Below are positions 18,225 to 29,159 of a stretch of DNA of 64,000 bases, one piece after another. Positions within the stretch are counted from its first letter, which is position 1; every line of letters starts with the position of its first letter. The position numbers were made by a program, and so were the translations under genes. This stretch comes from Thalassospira sp. TSL5-1 (GTDB taxonomy: Bacteria; Pseudomonadota; Alphaproteobacteria; Rhodospirillales; Thalassospiraceae): NCBI RefSeq assembly GCF_001907695.1, contig NZ_KV880638.1, forward strand, positions 1,054,882-1,118,881, read 5' to 3'. The notes under the pieces were generated by a model. The model worked only from the letters and a program-made list of their open reading frames with translations. It ran no database searches and was not told the DNA's origin.

Positions 18225-19115
18225 ATGAGCCTCAAGTTTCGCGGTGTTTTCACCGTTATGATTACCCCCCTTGCCGATGACGGCTCCCTGGATCTTAAAG
18301 CCCTTGTCGATTTTACCGACTGGCAAATTCGCCAGGGCATTCATGGCCTGATCCCGCTGGGATCAACCGGCGAATTTTTGTCGCTGTCACAGGAAGAACG
18401 CGATGCCGTTGCCCGCACCGTGATTGAAACCGTCGCCGGGCGTGTTCCGGTGTTGATTGGCACAGGGGCGGAAGATACCCGCGAAGCGGTCCGGCTCAGC
18501 AGGATTGCCCAAACAATGGGGGCGGACGGGGTGATGGTGATCCCGCCCTTTTATTCCACCCCGACCGATGATGAACTTGTGGTGCATTATCAGACCATTG
18601 CCGAGGCGATTTCCATTCCGGTTATGGTTTACAACAACCCGGCAACGTCGAATGTTGATTTGAAACCCGACCTGGTGGCCCGTATCGCGCAAATTGATGG
18701 CTGCGATTATATCAAGGAATCCACCCTGGAAATCACGCGCGTGCGCGACATTATCCGGTTCGCCGGGGAAAACATGACCGTGTTTGGCGGTATTCTTGGG
18801 TTTGAATCCTTTGTCATGGGGGCGCAGGGCTGGGTGGCGGTGGCATCCAATGTCGCGCCTGGGCCAATGGCACGCATTTTTGAACTGGTTGCCGATGAAG
18901 GCAAAATCGACGAAGCCCGTGCGCTTTACCTGAAATGGCTGCCGATTATTGAGGCAGTGGCCGGGCAGGCCTATGTCGCGGGGACAAAATCGTTATTGTC
19001 GCATATGGGGTTTCAGGCAGGGCCGCCGCGCCCGCCGCGCTTGCCTTTGCCCAGGGCCCAGGACCAGGTGATGCAACAACTGGTGTCGGATTTTAATCTG
19101 ACCTTTGCGCAATAA
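18225..19115 (+). CDS. DapA-family lyase/deaminase (dihydrodipicolinate synthase family)
   Basis: 296 residues from the ATG at 18225, with AGGA upstream. The Schiff-base lysine is in YIKEST and the catalytic tyrosine in VYNNPATSN; the substrate loop is LGSTGEFL. It is probably not lysine-pathway DapA, because it sits inside a catabolic operon next to a three-component-type amino acid dehydrogenase. Possible roles include a pyrroline-4-hydroxy-2-carboxylate deaminase (LhpC-like) or a sugar-acid or keto-acid aldolase; the sequence alone does not decide. Confidence 0.88.
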   Translation: MSLKFRGVFTVMITPLADDGSLDLKALVDFTDWQIRQGIHGLIPLGSTGEFLSLSQEERDAVARTVIETVAGRVPVLIGTGAEDTREAVRLSRIAQTMGADGVMVIPPFYSTPTDDELVVHYQTIAEAISIPVMVYNNPATSNVDLKPDLVARIAQIDGCDYIKESTLEITRVRDIIRFAGENMTVFGGILGFESFVMGAQGWVAVASNVAPGPMARIFELVADEGKIDEARALYLKWLPIIEAVAGQAYVAGTKSLLSHMGFQAGPPRPPRLPLPRAQDQVMQQLVSDFNLTFAQ

Positions 19116-19128
19116 GGCAAACTGGCCC

Positions 19129-22110
19129 ATGCAAAGCCCGTTCCCAACCACACCCCGCCCGGATGAAAGCACAGAAGTGCAATTCTTTTATGATGGGCGT
19201 GCCATGACCGCACAGCGCGGGCAAAGCGTTGCTGCCGCCCTTTATGCGGCGGGCATTCGCAACCTTGCACCTGTATCCGAAGCGCAGGGCCGGGGTGTGT
19301 TTTGCGGCATGGGCGTTTGCAACGAATGCCTGGTGACGATTGACCATGTTGCCAGCCAGCGATCCTGCATGACGCTGGTAGAACCCAACATGCAGGTCAG
19401 CACGCAGGCGGCCCGGCCCGCGATTGGCACGCCCTACGCCGCGACGACCAACACGATTACGGAAATCACCACCCCACCGACGAATATTTCCAGCGATGAA
19501 ACCGACATTCTTGTGGTTGGGGCCGGGCCTGCCGGGTTGGCAGCGGCGGTCATGGCTGCACAGGCAGGGGCCAGGGTGATGATGGTGGATGACCGGTCCG
19601 CACCGGGGGGGCAATATTTCAAACAGCCGTCATCGGGCACGGCACAGCAGCATTATCAGCATGATGCGCAAATATCGGCCGGCGCAAAGCTGATTACGCA
19701 GGCCCGTGATGCCGGGGTGAGTCTTTCCGAAAAAACCGTTGTCTGGGGGGCGGAACGCCAGGGGGATGGTCGCCTGAAAGTGGGTTTGTATGGCCCGGAA
19801 GGCGCGTTTTATGTGTTTCCCGGGGCTTTGGTCATTGCCACCGGGGCCTTTGAACGCCCGGCCCCGATCCCCGGCTGGACCCTGCCCGGTGTGATGACCA
19901 CAGGGGCAGCGCAAACCTTTTTGCGCAGTTATGGCACAGCGCCGGGCAAGCGTATCCTGATTGCGGGCAATGGCCCCTTAAATTTGCAAGTGGCAACGGA
20001 ATTGCGCAAAATCGGCGCGGATGTGGTGGCCGTGCTGGAGGCTGCACCATCGCCGTGGCAGCAACCGGCAAACTTGTTGCAACTGTTTCAAAAGGACCCG
20101 CAACTGGCCCTGCGTGGGGCACGGCAGGTATCCGCCCTTAGGCTGGGAGGCGTGCCGGTTTTATGGGGCAGCAGCGTCACCCGTATTCTGGCCAGTGAAA
20201 CAGGCACGGTGCAAACGGTCGAGGTTGCAACGCCCGACGGCGCCCGGGTTTTTAACGCTGATACCGTTCTTTTGGGGGGTGGGTTTACAGCATCAAACGA
20301 ACTGTCGCGTTTGCTGGGCTGCGCGCATGATGTGGTAAAGGGGCAACTGGTTGCCCGGCGCGATGCGACAGGCAAAACCACCCAGGATGACATTTACAGC
20401 ATTGGTGAAGCCGCGCAGTTTGGTGGTGCCCATGTTGCCCTGACCCAGGGCAAATTGACCGGAGCGACCCTTGCCCAAAAACTGGGTTTTGCAGTCCGTA
20501 CCGGGGGGATTGCGGCTAAACTGGCCCGCTATCAGGCGTTTCAACGCGCACTATGGTCGCTTTATCAGGTTGATGAAACCAGTGTTAATGATCTTCCCGG
20601 TGATACCGAAATTTGCCGGTGCGAAAAAGTGACCCTGCAAACCCTGCGTGCTCTTGCGCAAACCGCCTGCGATGATGTTGCCACGCTGAAACGATTGTCG
20701 CGTGCGGGCATGGGCCGTTGTCAGGGGCGGTATTGCAGCCACAATGTACAGGCGATTGCCGCAGCCCACCACATTCATCATGCCAGTCCAACGGGCCCTG
20801 GCAAACGCCAGATAAGTGAAAAAACCGGTTTCCTTGCCCCGCAAATGCCGTTGCGACCGGTGCCATTGGCGGCACTGGCACGCGAAAAACCCGAATGGGG
20901 CGGGCACAAACGCAGCTATTTGCCACAAAACCCACCGCTCTATTGCGCCGACCCGCTGCCGGTATCGCACACCGAAACACTGGTGATTGGCGCAGGTATT
21001 GCGGGCATTTCGACGGCATTGTTTTTGGCGCAGGCGGGCCGTGATGTTGTGGTGATAGACAGGGCCTATCCCAATTCGCTGGCATCGGGCGGGAATGCGG
21101 GCAGCCTGCATGCGCAGCTTTTATCGTTTGATCATGGTGCACGGGCCGAAGGCGGTGGAACGCCGGCCCAGCAAACCCTGCCGCTTCAACGCGATTCAAT
21201 CCAGTTATGGGCCGATTTGCAAAATGATCTCGCCGCCGATTTTGAAATGAAAATCACCGGTGGCGTCATGGTGGCCGAAAGCGACCATGACATGCGGTTT
21301 CTGGAGGCGAAAACCCGCGCGGAACGCAGCATGGGGGTGGATTGCCAGGTGATCGGCAGGGATGAATTGTTTGCCCTCGAACCAGCTCTGTCACGTAAAT
21401 TTGCCGGTGCGGCCTATTGCCCGCAGGAAGGCAAAATCAACCCGCTGGTTGCCACCCAATGCGTGCTGGATGCCGCCCGTGTTGCAGGTGCCAGTGTGTT
21501 TGACCGTGCCGAAGTGACCCGTATTGAAAAAGACGGGGCGTATTTTGCCGTCACCACCGGGCGCGGTGTCGTACGTGCTAAAAATATTGTCAATGCGGCG
21601 GGGGCTTACGCATCGCGCATTGGCAAAATGCTGGGCCTGGAGGTGCCGGTTTTTGGGGTACCCCTGCAAATGGTTGTGACCGAAGCCGTTGCGCCGCTGA
21701 TTGGCTGCCTTGTTGCCCATGCGGACCGGCATTTGACCTTAAAGCAGGCCAGCAACGGTAATTTCATTATTGGCGGTGGCTGGACGGCAGGGCTGGACCC
21801 GGTGCATCACCATCCGCGCCCGTTACTTGATAGTCTGGAAGGCAATTTGTGGGTCGCCCAGCATGTGGTGCCCGCCTTGCGCAAACTTCACATCATTCGC
21901 AGCTGGGCGGCGATGAACATCAATATTGATGGCGCACCCATTTTGGGGGAACACCCCGACCAGCCCGGCTTCTTTAATGCTGTTACCTCAAACGGCTACA
22001 CGCTTGGCCCGCTGGTGGGGCATATCACCGCCGGGCTGATTTCCGGCCAAAGGCAGGCACGCGGGCTTGAACCCTTTTCGATTTCACGTTTTTCCAAAGG
22101 ACAGCCATGA
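19129..22110 (+). CDS. Three-part fusion: 2Fe-2S ferredoxin domain + FAD oxidoreductase + BFD domain + second FAD (DAO) oxidoreductase
   Basis: 993 residues from the ATG at 19129 (AAGG about 12 bases upstream; a TTG at 19105 is also possible). Order: a plant-type [2Fe-2S] domain (about 16-92, Cys59, Cys64, Cys67, Cys80), an FAD domain with GAGPAG (131-136), a BFD-like iron-sulfur domain near 495-535 (CRC and CQGRYC), and a DAO-type FAD domain with GAGIAG near 619. These are the three subunits of HcnABC/opine/hydroxyproline (LhpBEF-type) dehydrogenases, normally separate genes, joined in one chain. It likely oxidises an imino or D-amino acid and passes electrons to the respiratory chain. The TGA overlaps the next ATG. 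Confidence 0.9.
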   Translation: MQSPFPTTPRPDESTEVQFFYDGRAMTAQRGQSVAAALYAAGIRNLAPVSEAQGRGVFCGMGVCNECLVTIDHVASQRSCMTLVEPNMQVSTQAARPAIGTPYAATTNTITEITTPPTNISSDETDILVVGAGPAGLAAAVMAAQAGARVMMVDDRSAPGGQYFKQPSSGTAQQHYQHDAQISAGAKLITQARDAGVSLSEKTVVWGAERQGDGRLKVGLYGPEGAFYVFPGALVIATGAFERPAPIPGWTLPGVMTTGAAQTFLRSYGTAPGKRILIAGNGPLNLQVATELRKIGADVVAVLEAAPSPWQQPANLLQLFQKDPQLALRGARQVSALRLGGVPVLWGSSVTRILASETGTVQTVEVATPDGARVFNADTVLLGGGFTASNELSRLLGCAHDVVKGQLVARRDATGKTTQDDIYSIGEAAQFGGAHVALTQGKLTGATLAQKLGFAVRTGGIAAKLARYQAFQRALWSLYQVDETSVNDLPGDTEICRCEKVTLQTLRALAQTACDDVATLKRLSRAGMGRCQGRYCSHNVQAIAAAHHIHHASPTGPGKRQISEKTGFLAPQMPLRPVPLAALAREKPEWGGHKRSYLPQNPPLYCADPLPVSHTETLVIGAGIAGISTALFLAQAGRDVVVIDRAYPNSLASGGNAGSLHAQLLSFDHGARAEGGGTPAQQTLPLQRDSIQLWADLQNDLAADFEMKITGGVMVAESDHDMRFLEAKTRAERSMGVDCQVIGRDELFALEPALSRKFAGAAYCPQEGKINPLVATQCVLDAARVAGASVFDRAEVTRIEKDGAYFAVTTGRGVVRAKNIVNAAGAYASRIGKMLGLEVPVFGVPLQMVVTEAVAPLIGCLVAHADRHLTLKQASNGNFIIGGGWTAGLDPVHHHPRPLLDSLEGNLWVAQHVVPALRKLHIIRSWAAMNINIDGAPILGEHPDQPGFFNAVTSNGYTLGPLVGHITAGLISGQRQARGLEPFSISRFSKGQP

Positions 22111-22835
22111 TTGAATTAACCGATGTAAGCAAATGGTATGGCGATTATCAGGTCCTGAAAAACTGCTCTACCGGTGTTGATAAAGGCGAAGTGGTCGTAA
22201 TTTGCGGGCCTTCCGGGTCGGGTAAATCCACCCTGATCAAATGCGTCAATGCGCTGGAGCCGTTTCAGGAAGGGTCCATCCGTGTGGATGGCATCGAGGT
22301 GGGCGACCCGGCAACCGACCTGCCAGATTTGCGCAGCCGGGTGGGCATGGTTTTTCAAAACTTTGAACTTTTTCCGCATTTAACGATCATCGACAATATC
22401 ATGCTGGCCCAGCGCACGGTTTTGGGGCGCAGCCCGGAATTGTCGCGCAAAAAGGCGCTGGAATTGCTTGATCGGGTGGGGTTGGCGGCACAGGCCCCCA
22501 AATATCCGCTTCAGCTTTCGGGCGGGCAGCAACAGCGCGTTGCCATTGCCCGTGCCCTGGCGATGGAACCGATGGCGATGCTGTTTGACGAGCCAACATC
22601 CGCCCTGGACCCGGAAATGATTTCGGAAGTGCTCGATGTGATGACCGGGCTTGCCCGTGACGGCATGACCATGATGGTCGTGACCCACGAAATGGGATTT
22701 GCCCGCCGGGTTGCCACCCGCATGATTTTTATTGATCGCGGTGAAATTGTTGAAGATTGCCCGACAGAAGAATTCTTTGCCGGAAACCGCAACCCGCGCA
22801 CCGAAGGGTTCCTTAGCAAAATTCTGGCGCACTAA
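22107..22835 (+). CDS. ABC transporter ATP-binding protein, polar amino acid type
   Basis: 242 residues. Walker A GPSGSGKST (about 33-41), Q-loop in VGMVFQNFELFPH, signature LSGGQQQRVAIARAL, Walker B MLFDEPTSALDPE and the switch His in VVTHEMGFA are all present. It belongs to the GlnQ/HisP group and should power the transporter encoded by 16540-18204, although two enzyme genes lie between. The start overlaps the fusion stop (ATGA). Confidence 0.95.
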   Translation: MIELTDVSKWYGDYQVLKNCSTGVDKGEVVVICGPSGSGKSTLIKCVNALEPFQEGSIRVDGIEVGDPATDLPDLRSRVGMVFQNFELFPHLTIIDNIMLAQRTVLGRSPELSRKKALELLDRVGLAAQAPKYPLQLSGGQQQRVAIARALAMEPMAMLFDEPTSALDPEMISEVLDVMTGLARDGMTMMVVTHEMGFARRVATRMIFIDRGEIVEDCPTEEFFAGNRNPRTEGFLSKILAH

Positions 22836-22869
22836 CCCCAACCGATCGACCAGCAAAGAGAGACGATCC

Positions 22870-24282
22870 ATGAGCCAGTTTGATCTTGTGATCAAAAACG
22901 GTGTCGTTGCCACGGCATCGGATACCTTCAAATGCGACATCGCCATTCGTGATGGAAAGATTGTACAGATGGGCGACAACCTGTCGGGCGGTGCACAGCA
23001 AATTGATGCCGCTGGCAAATATGTTCTGCCTGGCGGCATTGATAGCCATGTTCATATCTCGCAGCCCTCGGGCGAGGGGATTGTCATGGCCGATGATTTT
23101 GAAAGTGGTACGCTGTCGGCTCTTTTTGGCGGAAACACCACCATCATGCCCTTCTGCCTGCAGGAAAAGGGCACCCCGCTTCGTGAAACACTGAAGGATT
23201 ATCACGATCAGGCGGAGGGTAAATGTTACACCGATGTCAGCTTTCATCTGATCATTTGTGATCCAACGCAGGCCGTACTGGGCCAGGACCTGCCTGCCCT
23301 GATTGCTGATGGTTATACTTCGCTTAAGGTTTTTATGACCTACGAGGATTTGCGCCTGGATGATGCCGCGATTTTGCGCACCCTGGATGTGGCGCGTGAT
23401 ACCGGGGCCACGGTGATGGTGCATTGTGAAAACGAGGATGCCATTCGCTTTTTGATCGAAAAGCATGAAAAGGTGGGTGATGTTGCCCCGCGCACCCACG
23501 CGACCACCCGCCCGGTTGCGGTGGAACGCGAGGCCACCCATCGCGCCCTGGCCCTGGCCGAAGTTGTCGATGTGCCGATTGTGATTGTGCATGTTTCCAA
23601 TGGCGAAGCCCGCGATGAAATATCGCGTGCGCGCAGCCGGGGATCAAAGGTGGTTGGCGAAACCTGCCCGCAATATCTGATGTTAACGGCTGATGATCTG
23701 GACGGGATGGATTGGGAAGGGGCGAAGTTTGTCTGCTCGCCCCCACCGCGTGACAAGGCCGCCCAGGCCGAATGCTGGCGCGGCATTGAAACCGGTGTGT
23801 TTGATCTGTTTTCGTCCGATCATTGCCCGTTTCGTTATGATGACCCGCAAGGCAAGCGAACCCCCAAGGGCCTTACCAGTTTTCGCCATATCCCCAACGG
23901 CATTCCCGGTGTTGAAACCCGCATGCCGATCCTGTTTTCCGAAGGGGTGATGAAAGGGCGCATTGATATTAACCGCTTTGTTGCCATGACATCGACCAAC
24001 CACGCCAAAACCTATGGGCTGTATCCGCAAAAAGGCACCATTGCCATTGGGGCGGATGCCGATATTGCAATTTGGGACCCGGCGGAAAAACGCACCGTGC
24101 GCCATGCCGATTTGCATGATGGTTCCGATTATTCCCCCTATGAAGGCCTGGAATTGACCGGCTGGCCCACCACAATTGTGCTGGGTGGCAAGGTCATGGT
24201 CAGGGATGGCATCCTTACCGGGCAAAAAGGCGATGGCCGTTATCGCCCTGCCCATAATCGTTTATTCCCCGCTTCCGTTTGA
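22870..24282 (+). CDS. Dihydropyrimidinase/D-hydantoinase family amidohydrolase
   Basis: 470 residues from the ATG at 22870, preceded by AGAGAGACGATCC; the longer frame has no support. Metal ligands are visible as HVH in GIDSHVHISQP, the carboxylated lysine in YTSLKVFMTYED, further His in VMVHCENED and VIVHVSNGE, and the Asp in FSSDHCPF. It opens a cyclic ureide or imide ring (hydantoin, dihydropyrimidine or similar). No carbamoylase lies beside it, so its product must be handled elsewhere or the substrate is not a true hydantoin. It is followed 13 bases later by the DUF3830 gene. Confidence 0.92.
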   Translation: MSQFDLVIKNGVVATASDTFKCDIAIRDGKIVQMGDNLSGGAQQIDAAGKYVLPGGIDSHVHISQPSGEGIVMADDFESGTLSALFGGNTTIMPFCLQEKGTPLRETLKDYHDQAEGKCYTDVSFHLIICDPTQAVLGQDLPALIADGYTSLKVFMTYEDLRLDDAAILRTLDVARDTGATVMVHCENEDAIRFLIEKHEKVGDVAPRTHATTRPVAVEREATHRALALAEVVDVPIVIVHVSNGEARDEISRARSRGSKVVGETCPQYLMLTADDLDGMDWEGAKFVCSPPPRDKAAQAECWRGIETGVFDLFSSDHCPFRYDDPQGKRTPKGLTSFRHIPNGIPGVETRMPILFSEGVMKGRIDINRFVAMTSTNHAKTYGLYPQKGTIAIGADADIAIWDPAEKRTVRHADLHDGSDYSPYEGLELTGWPTTIVLGGKVMVRDGILTGQKGDGRYRPAHNRLFPASV

Positions 24283-24295
24283 TCAGGAGACTGCA

Positions 24296-24706
24296 ATGAA
24301 GTTGAAAGTTTACGCTGGCCCTTATGAATTCGATGCCTGGCTTGAATGCGAAAAGGCGCCGAAAACCTCGGAAGCGTTTCGTAAATTGCTGCCATATGAA
24401 GGTGATATCGTGCATGTGCGCTGGTCGGGTGAAGGGGTTTGGATTCCGCTGGGCGATTACACCTTTGGCGTGGATTATGAAAACCACACCAGCCACCCGG
24501 CACCGGGCCACATCATTTTGTATCCGGGCGGGATTAGCGAAACGGAAATTCTGCTGGCCTATGGCGGGGTGGATTTTTCATCGAAAATGGGCCAGTTGGC
24601 CGGCAATCACTTTATCACTATCACCTCAAACCTTGATAAATTGCCCGAACTGGGCAATGCGGTTTTGTGGAAAGGGGCGCATAAAATCCGTTTTGAAGCC
24701 GCCTGA
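24296..24706 (+). CDS. DUF3830 family protein (cyclophilin-like fold)
   Basis: 136 residues from the ATG at 24296 with AGGAGA 7 bases upstream. The sequence shows no signal peptide and a compact beta-rich pattern, with GDIVHVRWSGEGVWIPLGDY and PAPGHIILYPGGISETEILLAYGG typical of DUF3830. Members have a cyclophilin-like fold, but no reaction is known to me. Position immediately after the hydantoinase in a catabolic operon suggests a helper or second step of the same pathway. A bidirectional terminator follows. Confidence 0.8.
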   Translation: MKLKVYAGPYEFDAWLECEKAPKTSEAFRKLLPYEGDIVHVRWSGEGVWIPLGDYTFGVDYENHTSHPAPGHIILYPGGISETEILLAYGGVDFSSKMGQLAGNHFITITSNLDKLPELGNAVLWKGAHKIRFEAA

Positions 24707-24737
24707 TGACAGGCAAAGGGTTTTCGCCTGAAACAAC

Positions 24738-24765
24738 AAAGCCCGGTCCTTCTGGACCGGGCTTT
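24738..24765. terminator. Bidirectional terminator
   Basis: AAAGCCCGGTCC paired with GGACCGGGCTTT, between the convergent DUF3830 and aminotransferase genes. Confidence 0.7.
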
Positions 24766-24793
24766 GTCATGAGATGAACCTTGATGAAACGTC

Positions 24794-26089
<1,296 letters not shown>

Positions 26090-26277
26090 TTAGGCGCTTT
26101 TGCGGGTTCTTTGGGATGTTTTAAGGTCTTGATTACGGGTTCTGCGATGATACGGCCTGTTAAACGCGCTTGGCCGGTGTGGGTTCCGTAAAAGTTTTGA
26201 TGCTACTGGCGGCGCGTCCTGCTTTTGCCTGCACTGTGCAGGGGCAGGCTGGCAAAGGGTATCTGTGCCTTCGCCCT

Positions 26278-27219
26278 TTATAGTCGTAAGGACAACCGGA
26301 CATCGTCATCGAAAATATGACGCGCAAGCTCGGTGGTACGGTGTCGAATTTCGGTGGCGACTTCATCGACGATTTCGGTTCGATTGCGACCGGCCGGATA
26401 CAGAAACCCGTATTTTAAAATGCCACCGGGCTCAAAGGGCCGGATCACCAAATCGTCAACGCCGCTAGACAGGGCGACAAAAGGATCGGCAAGGCAGCAG
26501 CCAAGGTTAAGCCCCGCCATCTGACAGGCGATAACGCCGTTACGTGCCTCGACACGGACATTAAGGCGTTTCCCCGTTCTTTTGACAAGCGACTGAAGAT
26601 GCTGACCTAGCAGGGAACGCGCGTGAGTCGCAATGATTTGATGGCTGGAAAAATCATCAAACGTGACGATTTTTTGGGCAGCCAGGGGATGCGACGGGTT
26701 CATAACCGCGACCATTGGCAATTCCAGAAAGGGTTCGATGTTAAAAACACCCTCTTTAATTGGCAGGGGTGCGATGCCGAGATCAAAGGTTTCTTCTGTC
26801 ACCCAAACATCAATATCAAGGCGCACACGAGAGTCGATTTGAGCTGTCATATCGGGGCGGCGCATCATGATGTGCGCTAGGGTCTGGTTGATGACGGCAT
26901 GGGAAATAAAGGGGGCGGCGAGGATGCGAATATGTTCGGTTTTGCCGCGCCTGATTTGATCTGCGCGTAAATTCAGATCATCGTGGCACAGCATAAGCCT
27001 TTCTACTTCCTGATAAAATTCCTTGCCTTCTTTGGTGAGCCGAAGCCGTCGTCCGCGGCGAGATAACACGGGAAAACCAACCTCGTCCTCCAGCGCAGAA
27101 AGCAGGCGGCTTATTTGAGGGGCGGTTCTAAAAAGGCGATCCGATGCCCCGTTGACAGAGCCGGTTTCGACAAAGGCGCGCAGAGCCTCCAGCGATTTAT
27201 GATTGATCGGCAAGGCCAT
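26278..27219 (-). CDS. LysR family transcriptional regulator
   Basis: 313 residues from the ATG at 27219, preferred because GAGGGGGA lies directly upstream; an ATG 24 bases earlier is the alternative. Winged helix residues about 8-66 (SVNGASDRLFRTAPQISRLLSALE), then the effector domain. It is divergent from the CocE/NonD hydrolase gene across 125 bases carrying three alternating CACTTT/AAAGTG half-sites, so it very likely controls that operon. Confidence 0.9.
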   Translation of the reverse strand: MALPINHKSLEALRAFVETGSVNGASDRLFRTAPQISRLLSALEDEVGFPVLSRRGRRLRLTKEGKEFYQEVERLMLCHDDLNLRADQIRRGKTEHIRILAAPFISHAVINQTLAHIMMRRPDMTAQIDSRVRLDIDVWVTEETFDLGIAPLPIKEGVFNIEPFLELPMVAVMNPSHPLAAQKIVTFDDFSSHQIIATHARSLLGQHLQSLVKRTGKRLNVRVEARNGVIACQMAGLNLGCCLADPFVALSSGVDDLVIRPFEPGGILKYGFLYPAGRNRTEIVDEVATEIRHRTTELARHIFDDDVRLSLRL

Positions 27220-27242
27220 TTCCCCCTCAGTATAAACGCTCA

Positions 27243-27284
27243 CACTTTCGTAAAACGTAACTAAAGTGAAGAATAACTCACTTT
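27243..27284. promoter_or_regulatory. Candidate LysR operator: alternating CACTTT / AAAGTG half-sites
   Basis: CACTTT at 27243, AAAGTG at 27263 and CACTTT at 27279 form two overlapping inverted repeats in the divergent promoter region, the layout expected for recognition and activation sites of a LysR protein. Confidence 0.5.
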
Positions 27285-27344
27285 ACGCAAGTAAATTTAT
27301 TCGCTTGTCTAACTTATAAGAATAACAAACACGGAAGCATTTTG

Positions 27345-29159
27345 ATGACCTCCTTCCCGGACCTGCAAAGCCGAATTGCCGCCTATGAGGCAAAGCGCCC
27401 TGTGCCTTACACATTGCCGGAAAGCCCCGCATCCTTGTATGTGACGATGCGCGACGGCTGCCGACTAGCGGTCGATGTTTATTTGCCGCAAGGCGCAGAC
27501 CCGGAGGCAAAATTTCCTGCGTTGCTGCTTTTTACTCCCTATTTCCGCCGTTTTAAGCTGGCAGCGGGCTCGACAGAGATTCCAAACCCGAATACCGGGA
27601 AATTCAGCGATTATTTTGTCCCGCGTGGATATGCGGTGATTGTAATTGATGTGCGCGGTACCGGGGCCAGTTTTGGAACCCGGGACGGGTTTCGTTCCCC
27701 GGCAGAGCGTTTTGACAGCGCCGAGGTCGCTGATTGGGTGATCGACCAGAACTGGTCCAATGGTGTTATTGGGGCGACGGGTATTTCCTATCTTGGCGCG
27801 GCATCGGATTTTCTGGCATCGACGGGGCATCCGGCGGTAAAGGCCATCGCGCCGTTGTTTTCTGTTTGGGATACATATTCGGATAATTATTTTCCGGGGG
27901 GCATGCAGTGCGTTTCGCTGACCCGGGTATATGATGACCTGATGAAGGGGCTCGATCTTGATCAGCGGGCCTATCTCAAGAACTATAAATATTATGCCAG
28001 CCCGGATTATCTGGGGCCGCAACCGGTTGACGAGGACCCATCAGGGGCGTTGGTGGCCGAGGCGGTGGCAGAGCACCAGGCCAATTTCCGCCAGACCGAT
28101 TTCATGGCGGATTTGTCCTATCGCGAGCAGGGCCTGCCTTATGACCCCGATTATTCCAGTGCCTCCATCAGCCCTTATTCCTATTGTGATGGCGTAAATG
28201 AGGATGTCGCGATTTTGTCGATGTCTGGCTGGATGGATGGGGCGGGTTATGCCAATGGGGCGATTTCGCGGTTTTTGACGCTGAATAAAAACCCGCATCA
28301 CCTTTTGCTTGGTCCGTGGGATCATGGTGCCCGTATTGATGTTTCGCCGTGGCGCGCGTCGGAAACCCCGACATTTTCGATGTTGGGGGCCGTTTTGCGG
28401 TTTTTTGATACATATCTGATGGGCATGGATACCGGTTTGCGGACCGAGCCACCTGTTGCCTATTTCAAACTGCACGAAGAGGCATGGGGCGAGGCCGAAA
28501 CCTGGCCACCAAAACCGGCACAGCTTGTTTTGCATCCTGATCAGGCGGGCGGACTTGGCACGCACAGCGCAACCGGGACGGCAGCCTATCAATGTGTGCC
28601 AGAAACCGGAACCGGTTTTGAAACCCGTTACGAACGCATATCGGGGCTGGATTCACGGAACTATTATTTTGACTGGCAGGGGCGCACGGGCCTTATGTTG
28701 TCGTTCGATAGTGCGCCAATGACGGAAGATATTGCCCTTGCCGGCCATGCGGTGCTTGAGATGACAGCCCGTTTTGATGCACCGGATGCGGGGCTTTTCA
28801 TTTATTTGACCGAAGTGGAAGCCGACGGAACGGAGCGTTACATCACCGAAGGTATTTTGCGGGCGATTTTCCGTGATGAAGAGGACGCACCGGATAATAT
28901 TCGCATTAATTGGCCGTTTCGCAGCTATCACCGGGACAGTGCGCGCCCCTTGCCATTGAACGAGGCACAGCGCATTCGCATTCCGCTATTGCCGACGGCC
29001 TGGACCTTGGCGAAAGGCAGTAAATTGCGCCTTTCAATTACCGGGGCGGATAAGGATCACTTTAAAAAAGTGCCCCACGGCAAAATGGCAAATATCACGC
29101 TTGAATTGTCGGACACCCGGCTTGTGTTGCCGCTGGAACAGGAGACATCTGCAACATGA
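27345..29159 (+). CDS. CocE/NonD family hydrolase (X-Pro dipeptidyl-peptidase S15 type)
   Basis: 604 residues from the ATG at 27345. The alpha/beta-hydrolase core has VIDVRGTGASFG (about 100-111) and the nucleophile Ser148 in GISYLGAAS; a C-terminal jelly-roll domain typical of CocE and alpha-amino-acid ester hydrolases follows, including the later segment LRLSITGADKDHF. No signal peptide is visible, so it acts in the cytosol, probably on an imported ester, amide or short peptide. It is first in an operon with a GAF protein and a polyamine-type ABC transporter. Confidence 0.92.
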   Translation: MTSFPDLQSRIAAYEAKRPVPYTLPESPASLYVTMRDGCRLAVDVYLPQGADPEAKFPALLLFTPYFRRFKLAAGSTEIPNPNTGKFSDYFVPRGYAVIVIDVRGTGASFGTRDGFRSPAERFDSAEVADWVIDQNWSNGVIGATGISYLGAASDFLASTGHPAVKAIAPLFSVWDTYSDNYFPGGMQCVSLTRVYDDLMKGLDLDQRAYLKNYKYYASPDYLGPQPVDEDPSGALVAEAVAEHQANFRQTDFMADLSYREQGLPYDPDYSSASISPYSYCDGVNEDVAILSMSGWMDGAGYANGAISRFLTLNKNPHHLLLGPWDHGARIDVSPWRASETPTFSMLGAVLRFFDTYLMGMDTGLRTEPPVAYFKLHEEAWGEAETWPPKPAQLVLHPDQAGGLGTHSATGTAAYQCVPETGTGFETRYERISGLDSRNYYFDWQGRTGLMLSFDSAPMTEDIALAGHAVLEMTARFDAPDAGLFIYLTEVEADGTERYITEGILRAIFRDEEDAPDNIRINWPFRSYHRDSARPLPLNEAQRIRIPLLPTAWTLAKGSKLRLSITGADKDHFKKVPHGKMANITLELSDTRLVLPLEQETSAT

